In this document: positions 7,169 to 15,513 of the stretch, piece by piece
Numbering within the stretch: the stretch's first letter is position 1
Layout: each line of letters begins with the position of its first letter
Assembly: GCF_016598615.1 (NCBI RefSeq)
Contig: NZ_CP066831.1
Span: forward strand, 5,022,001 to 5,086,000
DNA: 64,000 bases
Direction: 5' to 3'
Source of the DNA: Streptomyces liliifuscus
GTDB lineage: Bacteria; Actinomycetota; Actinomycetes; Streptomycetales; Streptomycetaceae
Made by a program: the position numbers and the translations under genes
Notes under the pieces: model-generated
Database searches by the model: none
Seen by the model: only the letters and a program-made list of their open reading frames with translations
Told to the model about the DNA's origin: nothing

Positions 7169-8851
7169 TCAGCCCGCACGCCTGTGCGCTTTGGGACGAG
7201 ACCGTTTCTCTATGTACATCCGCTCGTCGGCGGACTGCAAGACCTCGTCCGCCGTCATGCCGCAGTGTGCCCACCCGATACCGAAGCTGGCACCGACCCG
7301 CATGGCCCGGCCGTCGACCCTGATGGGCTGGATGATCTCGTTCCGCAGGCGTACCGCGAGGTCCTGCGCGTCGGCGCGGCCGAGGCCGTCGGCGAGCACC
7401 ACGAACTCGTCGCCGCCGAGCCGCGCGACCGTGTCCCCGTCGCGCACCGCGCCGCCGAGCCGCCGGGCCACCTCGATCAGCACCGCGTCTCCGGCGTTGT
7501 GCCCGAAGCGGTCGTTGATCGACTTGAAGCCGTCCAGGTCGCAGAAGAGGACCGCGAGCCCCTTCGTCCCGTCGTCCCGCTCGCCCTCCGGGGCGACGGT
7601 GTGCACATGGTGGTCGTAGGCGTCGAAGGCCTCGGGGCCCGGCCGGTAGTCGAAGCCGTGTCCGTTCGCGTCGTACACGCCGACCGCGGTGTGCTCGGCC
7701 GGCCCGTGCCCGTACGCCGCGTCGATCGTGTCGACCACGCCGGGCTCGATCGCCGCGGGCCGCGCGCACAGCCGGGCGCCGAGCCTGGAGCGCAGTTCGG
7801 CGGAGTTGGGCAGGCCGGTGAGCGAGTCGTGCGAGGCCCGGTGGGCGAGCTGCAACTCGCGGCGCTTGCGGTCCTCGATGTCCTCGACGTGGGTGAGCAG
7901 GAACCGCGGCCCGTCGGCGGCGTCCGCGACCACGCTGTTGCGCAGCGACACCCAGAGGTACGTGCCGTCGCGGCGACAGAGTCTGAGTTCGGCGCGCCCG
8001 CCCTCGGCGGAGGTCCGCAGCAGGGTGCCGATGTCCTCGGGGTGGACGAGGTCGGAGAAGGAGTAGCGGCGCATCGAGGAGGCGGGACGGCCCAGGAGGC
8101 GGCACAGGGCGTCGTTCGTGCGCAGGATCCGGCCGTGCTGGTCGCCGCCCATCTCGGCGATGGCCATGCCGGACGGGGCGTACTCGAAGGCCTGCCGGAA
8201 GCTCTCCTCGCTGGCACGCAGCGCCTGTTGCTCCCGCTCCAGGCGGACGAGCGCGCGCTGCATATTGGCTCGTAGACGCGCGTTGCTGATGGCGATGGCG
8301 GCCTGGAACGCGTACATCTGCAGGGCCTCGCGGCCCCAGGCGCCGGGGTGCCGGCCGTTGCGCGGCCGGTCCACGGACAGGACGCCGATCAGCTCGCCGC
8401 AGGAGCCGCCGGGGACTCCCGGGGTGTACATGGGCGCGAAGAGGCGGTCGGCGGGGTGCCACTCGTCCTCGAAGCGCGGTGCGGGTCCGTCGGTGTACCA
8501 CTGCGGGACGTCGTCCTCGTCGAGGACCCAGCCCTCCGTGTGCGGTATGAAGCGCAGATCGCCCCACGACTCGCCCATGGTGAGCCGGCGCTCCCAGGAG
8601 GCGCGGGAGCCGACGCGTCCGGTGATGAGCGCCTCGGCGGCGGAGTTCCCGGCGAGGGCGGCGACCACGAGGTCACCGTCGGGCTGTACGAGGTTGACGC
8701 AGGCGAGTTCGTAGCCGAGGCCGGTCACGACGCCGTCGGCGACGGTCTGCAGCGTGTCGGCCAGGCTGCGGGCCGTGTTCATGTCCGCCATGACCTGATG
8801 CAGCTGCCGCAGGGTCGCAAGACGGACGTACGGCTCCGACTCGGTCTCCAT
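7169..8851 (-). CDS. cdgB: Diguanylate cyclase (GAF-PAS-GGDEF)
   Basis: Soluble enzyme of 560 residues that makes cyclic di-GMP from two GTP. Domain order is GAF (about 20-210), PAS/PAC (about 220-345), then GGDEF. The active-site motif GGDEF is intact at residues 479-483, and RDGD five residues before it is an inhibitory I-site, so product inhibition is expected. No membrane segment is seen. I chose the ATG at 8851 (GGGGAG eight bases upstream) rather than the longer frame to 8941. In S. coelicolor the syntenic gene CdgB is a diguanylate cyclase under BldD control and affects development and antibiotic production; the regulatory sites found upstream here agree. Confidence 0.93.
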   Translation of the reverse strand: METESEPYVRLATLRQLHQVMADMNTARSLADTLQTVADGVVTGLGYELACVNLVQPDGDLVVAALAGNSAAEALITGRVGSRASWERRLTMGESWGDLRFIPHTEGWVLDEDDVPQWYTDGPAPRFEDEWHPADRLFAPMYTPGVPGGSCGELIGVLSVDRPRNGRHPGAWGREALQMYAFQAAIAISNARLRANMQRALVRLEREQQALRASEESFRQAFEYAPSGMAIAEMGGDQHGRILRTNDALCRLLGRPASSMRRYSFSDLVHPEDIGTLLRTSAEGGRAELRLCRRDGTYLWVSLRNSVVADAADGPRFLLTHVEDIEDRKRRELQLAHRASHDSLTGLPNSAELRSRLGARLCARPAAIEPGVVDTIDAAYGHGPAEHTAVGVYDANGHGFDYRPGPEAFDAYDHHVHTVAPEGERDDGTKGLAVLFCDLDGFKSINDRFGHNAGDAVLIEVARRLGGAVRDGDTVARLGGDEFVVLADGLGRADAQDLAVRLRNEIIQPIRVDGRAMRVGASFGIGWAHCGMTADEVLQSADERMYIEKRSRPKAHRRAG

Positions 8852-9026
8852 GCTCGCTCTCCCCGAGACGCTCGACAGCAACTCCAGAGTTATCCAGGCT
8901 TCTCGTCGGTACTCATCGCCTACTGATCGCCTACTGGTCACTCACCGGCCTCTTGCCGGCCGGTCCCACTGATCGCCTACTGCTCGCAGCGTCCCCGCCA
9001 CTGAATCACAGCGCGCTGCCCACTCG

Positions 9027-9039
9027 GTACACAGGGTCA
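9027..9039. promoter_or_regulatory. Candidate BldD box upstream of cdgB
   Basis: GTACACAGGGTCA fits the published pseudo-palindromic BldD box (tnACnc(A/T)gnGTnA) at every specified position but the first. It lies 176 bp upstream of the cdgB start codon. BldD is the developmental master repressor that is itself dimerised by c-di-GMP, so this would close a feedback loop. Confidence 0.6.
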
Positions 9040-9054
9040 ACAAAATATGGCACC

Positions 9055-9070
9055 TGTGACTCAAGTCACA
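9055..9070. promoter_or_regulatory. Perfect Crp-type palindrome
   Basis: TGTGACTCAAGTCACA is a perfect match to the cyclic-AMP receptor protein half-sites TGTGA-N6-TCACA and to the GTG-N6-G-N-CAC form reported for Streptomyces Crp. The symmetry extends outward to 10-bp arms (CACCTGTGAC, TCAA, GTCACAGGTG; 9051-9074). It stands between divergent cdgB and the flavin reductase gene. A hairpin terminator is unlikely because it lies in the upstream region of both genes and has no T run. Confidence 0.7.
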
Positions 9071-9252
9071 GGTGAAGATGAACAATTGAGTAGAGTTTCT
9101 GTGTTTTCGCCGTGCGTTTACTGAACGCAAATTGGTGGGAGATGTGCGCGCGCCTGATAGGAGGCACAAGTCACACTCCTTCCTCGGTCCTAGGACCCGG
9201 TTCGGCCCCTGGCCCGATGTGTCGCACGGAGGCCGGAGAATAGCGTCTTCCC

Positions 9253-9816
9253 GTGCTGAACACTCCCTCTGCCGCTCCTCCCGCCCCGCCCGTGCATGCT
9301 GAGGGGGTGAGCAACGACGAGTTCCGCGCCGCCATGTCCCGGCTGGCCGCGGGTGTGGTCCTGGTGACCGCGCACGAGCCACAGCCGGACCCGGACGGCC
9401 CGAGCGGCGAGGACGTCGGCATGACGGCGACCTCGTTCATGTCCGTGTCCCTGGACCCGCCCCTCGTCATGGTCGGTCTGCGCGAGGGCTCCCGCATGGA
9501 CGACCTGCTCGACGAACAGCCCCTGTGGGCCGTCTCCGTCCTCGCCGAGAGCCAGCGCCGGATCGCGGGCCGCTTCGCCATGAAGGGCCGTATCTCCGAC
9601 CGTCTCCTCTTCGAGGACCTCCTGTGGGTACGCGGTGAGGCGTCCGGGGCCCCGCTGATCGGCGGCGCCCTGGCGACCCTGGAGTGCCGCACCGAACAGC
9701 GGGTGACCGCCGGGGACCACACGCTGGTCATCGGCCGGGTCCTGACGTCCTCGGCACCGAACACGGAGGGCGGACCGCTGACGTACTTCCGCGGCCGCTA
9801 CCGGCAGTTGGGGTAG
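9253..9816 (+). CDS. Flavin reductase family protein
   Basis: A 187-residue FMN-binding split-barrel protein. The flavin reductase signatures are present: FRAAMSRLAAGVVLVTAHE, GMTATSFMSVSLDPPLVMVGL (phosphate and isoalloxazine binding) and WAVSVLAESQRRIAGRFA. Family members reduce flavin with NAD(P)H, often to supply a two-component monooxygenase. The GTG at 9253 is preceded at six bases by TAGCGT (9241-9246), the leaderless pattern. A GTG at 9307 has GAGGGG directly abutting it, too close to act. Partner enzyme unknown. Confidence 0.82.
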   Translation: MLNTPSAAPPAPPVHAEGVSNDEFRAAMSRLAAGVVLVTAHEPQPDPDGPSGEDVGMTATSFMSVSLDPPLVMVGLREGSRMDDLLDEQPLWAVSVLAESQRRIAGRFAMKGRISDRLLFEDLLWVRGEASGAPLIGGALATLECRTEQRVTAGDHTLVIGRVLTSSAPNTEGGPLTYFRGRYRQLG

Positions 9817-9819
9817 GCC

Positions 9820-10815
9820 TCACCCCTCCAGGAAGGTGACGTCGAGCCCGGCCAGTCGCTCCGGCTCCCGGACGATGTCGATCGCCGCGATCCGGCCGTG
9901 TACGACTGTGAAGGACAACACGCTGACCAGGCGTCCCTCCATGAGTCCCACGACGCCGACGGACCCGTTGACGAGCGCGGGCCGCCCGACCGCGGCGAGC
10001 CGTCCGAACGTGATCGCGCCGGATGCCACGGCCGCCGCGCCGGTCGTCACACCGGCCCCGGACCGTGCCACCACATCCGGGTCGAGCACCGCGACGAGAC
10101 CGTCGAAGTCACCGTCGCGCGCGGCGGCCAGGAACGCGTCCACGACCTCCCGCTGCCGGTCGGGATCGGCATCGGCCGCGGACGCGCCGCCCTGGACCCG
10201 GCGCCGCGCCCGGCTCGCGAGCTGACGGGTCGCGGCGGGCGAACGCCCCACCACGGTCGCGACCTCGTCGAAGGGCACGGCGAACAGATCGTGCAGCACT
10301 AAGGCGAGCCGCTCGGCCGGACCCAGGGTCTCCAGGACGACGAGGAGGGCGAGGCCCACCGAGTCGGCCAGCAGGGCCTCCTGCTCGGGGTCGGCCCCGG
10401 TGATCGGTGCGAGGAGGGGTTCCGGCAGCCGCACGCCCGGCTCGTCCAGTGGCTCCTCGCGGCGCGTCCGGCGGGAGCGCAGCATGTCGAGACAGATCCG
10501 GCCCACCGCGGTCGTCAGCCAGCCGCCGAGGTTCGCGACCTCGCTGGTGTCCGACCGGCTGAGCCTGAGCCAGGCCTCCTGAACGGCGTCGTCGGCCTCG
10601 GCGGGCGAACCGAGCATTCGGTGGGCTACTGCCCGCAGACGGGCACGGTGTGTTTCGAACCGCAGGGCGAGAATTTCGGTGCCGACGGCACTCCCGGGGC
10701 CGTTCCGGCCGCCGTCCTCGCCGCCGTTCCCGTGCTCGTTCCTTTTGCCTTGCGGCCAGTCTTCCGACTTTCCTTCAGCCTTTTCTTCCGGCGTCAGGAA
10801 TTCGTCCCCGCTCAT
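9820..10815 (-). CDS. ECF sigma factor with C-terminal SnoaL-like domain (SigJ/ECF41-like)
   Basis: RNA polymerase sigma factor of about 331 residues. Region 2 is RLRAVAHRMLGSPAEADDAVQ and following, region 4 is ERLALVLHDLFAVPFDEVA through SPAATRQLASRARRR, and an extra domain of about 110 residues (VVDAFLAAARDGDFDGLVAVL) resembles SnoaL/NTF2 folds. Such a C-terminal extension replaces a separate anti-sigma factor in ECF41-type proteins by modulating core binding. The ATG at 10815 has AGGAG nine bases upstream. A charged Glu/Gly/Asn-rich segment of about 35 residues precedes region 2. No anti-sigma gene is adjacent, as expected for this group. Its 3' end is four bases from the convergent flavin reductase stop. 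Confidence 0.88.
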   Translation of the reverse strand: MSGDEFLTPEEKAEGKSEDWPQGKRNEHGNGGEDGGRNGPGSAVGTEILALRFETHRARLRAVAHRMLGSPAEADDAVQEAWLRLSRSDTSEVANLGGWLTTAVGRICLDMLRSRRTRREEPLDEPGVRLPEPLLAPITGADPEQEALLADSVGLALLVVLETLGPAERLALVLHDLFAVPFDEVATVVGRSPAATRQLASRARRRVQGGASAADADPDRQREVVDAFLAAARDGDFDGLVAVLDPDVVARSGAGVTTGAAAVASGAITFGRLAAVGRPALVNGSVGVVGLMEGRLVSVLSFTVVHGRIAAIDIVREPERLAGLDVTFLEG

Positions 10816-10853
10816 GCGCCGCGTCTCCTCTGCCACTGCTGTTTCCGCGCTCT

Positions 10854-10887
10854 TCCGCGGCCCGTCGATGAGTTGACGGGCCGCGGA
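10854..10887 (-). terminator. Hairpin terminator downstream of the ArfB-like gene
   Basis: Perfect 13-bp stem (TCCGCGGCCCGTC and its complement) with an eight-base loop, between the ArfB-like stop and the sigma factor start on the same strand. Confidence 0.65.
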
Positions 10888-10939
10888 GGGCGGATGTGAC
10901 AGAGGACGCGGGTGCCGGGATCCGGGACGCGGCGGACCC

Positions 10940-11368
10940 TCAGGTCCAGTCGCGCCCGGAGCGCCCCCGCTTCATGTCCCCGCGCTGCTTCTTCTCGCGC
11001 AGCCGGCGCTCGTTGATCCCGCGAGGGATGCGGGTGGCACGGCGGGCCCGCGGCGGCGGGGCGGTGGCCTCGGCGAGCAGCGAGGCGAGCCGGACGGCCG
11101 CGGTCTCGCGGTTGCGCCACTGGGAGCGGTGCTCGGAGGACCGCACGCTGACGACGCCGTCGACGAGCCGCCCGGCCAGCTTGGCGAGGGCACGCTCCTT
11201 CCACACCGGCGGCAGCGCCTCCGTCTTCGCCAGGTCGAAGCGCAGTTCGACCTGGGAGTCGGAGGTGTTGACGTGTTGCCCGCCCGGCCCGGAGGACCGC
11301 GAGAAACGCCACATGAGCTCGGCCTCGGGCAGCGAGACGGAGCCACGGATGACGTAGGGACCGGACAT
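10940..11368 (-). CDS. arfB: Peptidyl-tRNA hydrolase of the ArfB/ICT1 type
   Basis: A 142-residue stand-alone release-factor catalytic domain. The GGQ motif is present in SSGPGGQHVNTSDSQVELRF, and the C-terminus is a long basic tail (RRATRIPRGINERRLREKKQRG). Family members rescue stalled ribosomes by hydrolysing peptidyl-tRNA when no stop codon is in the A site; the basic tail enters the empty mRNA channel. The ATG at 11368 begins MSGPYVIRGS, the usual start of this family. Confidence 0.9.
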   Translation of the reverse strand: MSGPYVIRGSVSLPEAELMWRFSRSSGPGGQHVNTSDSQVELRFDLAKTEALPPVWKERALAKLAGRLVDGVVSVRSSEHRSQWRNRETAAVRLASLLAEATAPPPRARRATRIPRGINERRLREKKQRGDMKRGRSGRDWT

Positions 11369-11584
11369 GCCCCCATGGTCCCTTGTCTGTCCGGTCCACG
11401 TCACCCGTTTTTCGGCGCGGCGACCGCGCTCCGGGACGAGTAGGTAAAGAAAGTAAAGAGGTGCGGAACCCTGGGGACCCCCTTCGGCGTTCATAGGGGT
11501 GCCGGTAGCTTCGTCCCGTACGAAGCCCGACGCGCAGGACCGCACGACCCGTACGTACGTCAAACGAGGGAAGGACTCCCAACA

Positions 11585-12160
11585 ATGGCTGTAAGCCTGT
11601 CCAAGGGTGGCAACGTCTCGCTCACCAAGGAGGCTCCGGGCCTGACCGCCGTCACCGTGGGCCTCGGCTGGGACGTCCGCACCACCACGGGAACCGACTT
11701 CGACCTGGATGCCTCGGCCATCGCGGTCAACCCCCAGGGGAAGGTCTACTCGGACGGACACTTCGTCTTCTTCAACAACAAGCAGACCCCGGACCAGACC
11801 ATCGTCCACACCGGCGACAACCGCTCGGGCGAAGGCGAGGGCGACGACGAGGCGATCAACGTCAACCTGGCCGGCCTCCCCGCCGACATCGACAAGATCG
11901 TCTTCCCGGTCTCCATCTACGACGCGGAGACCCGCTCGCAGAACTTCGGCCAGGTCCGCAACGCGTACATCCGCATCGTGAACCAGGCCGGCGGCACCGA
12001 GATCGCCCGCTACGACCTCTCGGAGGACGCGGCCACCGAGACGGCCATGGTCTTCGGCGAGCTGTACCGCAACGGCGCGGAGTGGAAGTTCCGCGCGGTG
12101 GGCCAGGGCTACGCGTCCGGCCTGACGGGCATCGCCCAGGACTTCGGCGTCAACGTCTGA
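11585..12160 (+). CDS. TerD family calcium-binding stress protein
   Basis: A 191-residue TerD protein, full length for the family. Motifs are SLSKGGNVSLTKEAPGL, GWDVRTTTGTDFDLDASAI, FVFFNNKQTPD, HTGDNRSGEGEGDDE (acidic calcium-binding loop) and ARYDLSEDAATETAMVFGELY. TerD proteins bind Ca2+ and take part in tellurite and general stress resistance; in Streptomyces some affect differentiation. An AGGGAAGGA ribosome binding site precedes the ATG. It is a single-gene unit ending in a strong terminator; no other ter genes are next to it. Confidence 0.92.
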   Translation: MAVSLSKGGNVSLTKEAPGLTAVTVGLGWDVRTTTGTDFDLDASAIAVNPQGKVYSDGHFVFFNNKQTPDQTIVHTGDNRSGEGEGDDEAINVNLAGLPADIDKIVFPVSIYDAETRSQNFGQVRNAYIRIVNQAGGTEIARYDLSEDAATETAMVFGELYRNGAEWKFRAVGQGYASGLTGIAQDFGVNV

Positions 12161-12188
12161 CAGCCGAACCCCGCCTGAACGGCACCGA

Positions 12189-12227
12189 AGGAGCCCCCGA
12201 TCCGGCACACCCGGACCGGGGGCTCCT
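12189..12227 (+). terminator. Terminator after the TerD gene
   Basis: A 17-bp stem with one mismatch (AGGAGCCCCCG-A-TCCGG against its complement), beginning 29 bases after the stop codon. Confidence 0.8.
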
Positions 12228-12278
12228 CCGCGTCCGCACACCCCGCCCGGGCGCCCCGGCCCGGCTAACCTGCCGCGA

Positions 12279-12794
12279 GTGATCATCGAACCCCTCGCCC
12301 TGACGCCGGACCACGACCTCCCCGGCCCCCTCCTCACCGAACTGACCGCGCTCTACGCGTCGAACCACGAGTTCTACGCCCTCAGCGGCGACTTCCCGGA
12401 CCCCCACGACATCCGCCCGGAGCAAGTGGCGGCAGCCCTGGCCGACGAACTGACGAACCCGGACGTGGACGTCTTACTGGCCCGCAGCGCCGGCCGGCTC
12501 GTCGCCGTGGCGATCACCCTCGCCCACCACCCCGACCCGGCCGACCCGGACCCCTGGATCGGCCTGCTGCTGGTGGACGCGGAACAGCAGGGCAAGGGAT
12601 ACGGCAGACAGCTGGCGGCCCACATCGAGGACCGCTTCCGCGAGACGGGCCAGGACGCCGTCCGCCTGGCCGCCCTGGACAACAACCCCGCGGCCCTCTC
12701 CTTCTGGACAGCCATCGGCTACGAGACCATCGGCCACCGCAAGGACCGCCAACTGGGCCGCCCCTGCGCGGTACTGCGCAAGATCCTGCGCTAG
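12279..12794 (+). CDS. GNAT family N-acetyltransferase
   Basis: A 171-residue acetyl-CoA-dependent acetyltransferase. The core motif A (WIGLLLVDAEQQGKGYGRQL) contains the acetyl-CoA pyrophosphate loop, and LAALDNNPAALSFWTAIGYE is motif B. Substrate unknown. The start GTG at 12279 follows TAACCT (12266-12271) by seven bases, so the message is probably leaderless. Confidence 0.87.
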   Translation: MIIEPLALTPDHDLPGPLLTELTALYASNHEFYALSGDFPDPHDIRPEQVAAALADELTNPDVDVLLARSAGRLVAVAITLAHHPDPADPDPWIGLLLVDAEQQGKGYGRQLAAHIEDRFRETGQDAVRLAALDNNPAALSFWTAIGYETIGHRKDRQLGRPCAVLRKILR

Positions 12795-12972
12795 CGAGCC
12801 CGCGGACTTCCTCGCCCCTGGGCTCCCCGACTCCCTCGAACGATGTAGCCGAAGCTCGTTCACGCGGCCGACGACCCGCTGACCTCGGCGTTCCTACGAT
12901 GAGACGTGTCCAGTCCGGGCCTGCGTCCAGGCAACCGGTGCATCGGAGCGTCTCCGGGAAGCGAGTCCACCA

Positions 12973-13170
12973 GTGAGTCCTGCCTCCAAGAACATGGCCG
13001 AAGGGGCCGCGACCCTTCTCGCCGGCCTGGCCCTGAAACTGTTCGCCGACGGAGTGGAGATCTCGTTCGTCTCCCTCACCAAGGCCGGGGTGGTCATGAT
13101 GGTCATCGGTGCGGTCCAGACACTCTTCGGCCTGTTCCAGGCGACACGGACGAGCAGCGCAAGGGGCTGA
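12973..13170 (+). CDS. Small two-helix membrane protein (DUF5708-like)
   Basis: A 65-residue protein with two hydrophobic segments (GAATLLAGLALKLFA and VVMMVIGAVQTLFGLF) separated by VEISFVSLTK. It resembles the DUF5708 small membrane proteins of Streptomyces, recalled from memory. The GTG at 12973 has GGGAAG upstream. Function unknown. Confidence 0.65.
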   Translation: MSPASKNMAEGAATLLAGLALKLFADGVEISFVSLTKAGVVMMVIGAVQTLFGLFQATRTSSARG

Positions 13171-13177
13171 CCCTGCC

Positions 13178-14590
13178 TCAGGGCCGGTCCGGCCTGCCTT
13201 CCCCGTAGAGCCAGTCGGCCCAGATCCGGGAGAAGTCCTCGCCCGGTGCCTTCTTCTCCACGTACGCCGTGAAGTCGTCCGTGTCCGCGTTGCCGTGACG
13301 ACGAGAGGCGGCCCAGCCCTGGACGATGTCGTAGAAGGTGTCGTCTCCGACCTTCTGGCGGATCTTGTGGAGCACCATCCCGCCCCGCTCGTAGACGGGA
13401 CTGTCGGAGATACGAGCCGCGCTCGGGGGCTTCGCGGGTGGAAAGGCCCAGACGGCGTCGTTGTCCTCGCGGCTGTCGAAGTAGTCGCCCTCATACAGGG
13501 CATCGAAGACGTCCTGGGCCGAGTCACCGCCGTGATCCTCCGCCCACAGCCACTCGGCGTACGTCGCGAAGCCCTCGTTCAGCCACATGTCCCGCCACGT
13601 CTTCGGGGTGACGGAGTTCCCGTACCACTGGTGGGCCAGCTCATGCACGAGCAGCTCGACACTCGGGGCACCGGGAAAAACGGGCCGGTTCTGCGTCTCC
13701 AGCGCATACCCCGCGTCGTCCTCCCGCTCGACGATCGCCCCCACGGACGAGAACGGGTACGGCCCGAAATTCAGCTCGCCCCACTCCACAACCTCGGGAA
13801 TGCGCCCGAGCACCTCGCGACTCGCCTTGGCCTCTCCGGGATCCACGGCCACATACACCGGCAGCCCGTGCGGCCCCTTCGACCGGCGCACCTCGTACTC
13901 CCCCACGGCAACCGTCGCCACGTACGACGCCATCGGCTCCCCCACGTGCCAGGCGAACGAAGTCCGCCCCCGCTTCGTCACCTCACTCCGCAACTCCCCG
14001 TTGGACACGGCCTTCACCCCCTCGGGCACGGTGACGGTGATGTCATAGGTCGCCTTGTCGCTCGGATGGTGACTGCCGGGAAACCAGGCCATGGACCCGG
14101 TCGGCTCCCCCAACCCGAGGGCCCCGTCCTCCGTCCGCAGCCAGCCCTCCTCCGAACCGTCCGGGTCGGTGATCGTCTCCGGCGAACCGGAGTAACGGAC
14201 AACCGTGGTGAACACGGACCCCTCATCGAGATCGTCACGCGGCCGGACGACCAACTCCTGCCCCCCACTGCGGTTGAAGCGCGCGGCCTTCCCGCCCACC
14301 TCCACCGACTCGACCTTCATCCCCTTGAGATCGAGGTCGAACGCACTCAGATCCTGCTCCGCCCGAGCCGTGATCTCCGCCTTCCCCGTCAGCCGACGCG
14401 CCTTCGGCTCGTAATCAAGGATCAGGCCGTAGTGCGTGACGTCGTACCCCCCGTTCCCGGCCTTGGGAAAGTACGGATCCCGCACCCCGGGCGCACCCGC
14501 ACTCCCCCGCACTCCCCCGTCACAGCCGACGAGAGCGAGCACGAGCAGAACGGCGACGGTCGCTGGACCAACGGGCACAGATCGGGGCAC
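13178..14590 (-). CDS. M1 family zinc metallopeptidase, lipoprotein
   Basis: Exported aminopeptidase-like enzyme of about 470 residues. The zinc motif HELAHQWYGNSVTP, with the downstream glutamate in WLNEGFATYAEW, is the HExxH-18-E signature of M1 peptidases. The exopeptidase GAMEN-type segment is replaced by DAGYALETQNRP. The N-terminus is a signal peptide ending in LVGC, so the protein should be a lipoprotein. It lacks the long C-terminal helical domain of PepN. I chose the GTG at 14590 because TAGGAT (14598-14603) is seven bases upstream and the resulting signal peptide is compact; an ATG at 14620 would add 10 residues. It diverges from the next gene. Confidence 0.87.
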   Translation of the reverse strand: MPRSVPVGPATVAVLLVLALVGCDGGVRGSAGAPGVRDPYFPKAGNGGYDVTHYGLILDYEPKARRLTGKAEITARAEQDLSAFDLDLKGMKVESVEVGGKAARFNRSGGQELVVRPRDDLDEGSVFTTVVRYSGSPETITDPDGSEEGWLRTEDGALGLGEPTGSMAWFPGSHHPSDKATYDITVTVPEGVKAVSNGELRSEVTKRGRTSFAWHVGEPMASYVATVAVGEYEVRRSKGPHGLPVYVAVDPGEAKASREVLGRIPEVVEWGELNFGPYPFSSVGAIVEREDDAGYALETQNRPVFPGAPSVELLVHELAHQWYGNSVTPKTWRDMWLNEGFATYAEWLWAEDHGGDSAQDVFDALYEGDYFDSREDNDAVWAFPPAKPPSAARISDSPVYERGGMVLHKIRQKVGDDTFYDIVQGWAASRRHGNADTDDFTAYVEKKAPGEDFSRIWADWLYGEGRPDRP

Positions 14591-14627
14591 GACGGTGATC
14601 CTAAGACGACGTGACACCATCACCCAC

Positions 14628-15128
14628 GTGCTCGACATCGGCTACGCCCTCTCCGCCCGGTTCCCGGACCCCCCGCAGACCGACTACCGCCGCGCGGACG
14701 TCCACGCCCTGCGCCACGACCTCTTCTGCGGGGACGTCTATCTCGCGGACACGAAGGCGGACCGCGAGCTGTCCACAGGCTGGGGATGGGTGCCCGTACT
14801 CGACTTCGCGTGGGCCCTGTGCGACATCGTCGAGCAACTCGACAAGGACCCTCTCGGCAGCCGCGCCTCCCGCCCCCAGCGTGCCGAACTCGACTTCACC
14901 GAGTCCACCGACCGCATGCTCTTCGAGCGCCGCTTCGGCTGGGTCGACATCGAGTCCGACTGGATGCCCGGCGACGAGCCCCCGCTCACCTTCTCCCACA
15001 CCGAACTCCGCCGCGAGGCCCGCGACTTCCTCCACGACCTCCTGGCCGACCTCACCGACCTCCACGAGGCGCTCCGCGAAAACCCTGCGATCTGGAGCCT
15101 CGAGGCGCGCTTCCCCAGATTGCCGTAA
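14628..15128 (+). CDS. Conserved hypothetical protein
   Basis: A 166-residue soluble acidic protein starting at the GTG at 14628. Recognisable segments are DVYLADTKADRELSTGWGWVP and LDFTESTDRMLFERRFGW, with ARDFLHDLLADLTDLHEAL near the end. I do not recognise a catalytic motif; similar proteins are widespread as hypotheticals in Streptomyces. Its start lies 38 bp from that of the divergent M1 peptidase. Confidence 0.75.
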   Translation: MLDIGYALSARFPDPPQTDYRRADVHALRHDLFCGDVYLADTKADRELSTGWGWVPVLDFAWALCDIVEQLDKDPLGSRASRPQRAELDFTESTDRMLFERRFGWVDIESDWMPGDEPPLTFSHTELRREARDFLHDLLADLTDLHEALRENPAIWSLEARFPRLP

Positions 15129-15513
15129 CCCTCAGCGTGCCACCCCTGGGGGCTCCGCCCCCAGACCCCCAATCGGCCTGAACGGCCTCGTCCTCAAACG
15201 CCGGACGGGCTGAGTGTGCGAGGCCACACCCGAAGCCGCCGGACGGACTCACAACGCAAGCCCCCACCCGCCCCCGGGGACGGGAACGCGCCCGCACTCG
15301 TAGCCGCGCCGCCGCCGAAGCCACAAACACACCCGCAGGCGCGATCGCACGGGAGCGGGCCGTGCCGGTGCGTCGAAGTCCGCCGCATACGGCTCCTCCG
15401 GTGGGCGGAACTGTCGATGACCGCGGTCGTACACCCGGCAAGCGGCGGGCTCGACGTACCGGCGCGGCCCGCGCCCCACCCCCAACGCCAGGCACCAAGC
15501 GACCCAGGCACGG
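15129..15513. repeat. Gene-free gap with a second intergenic repeat type
   Basis: The part at 15140-15215 contains GGGGCTCCGCCCCCAGACCC followed by CCTGAACGGCCTCGTCCTCA and AACGCCGG. The same text occurs inverted at 31215-31300 beside ispF. The rest (15216-15513) is GC-rich with no supported reading frame. Confidence 0.6.
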
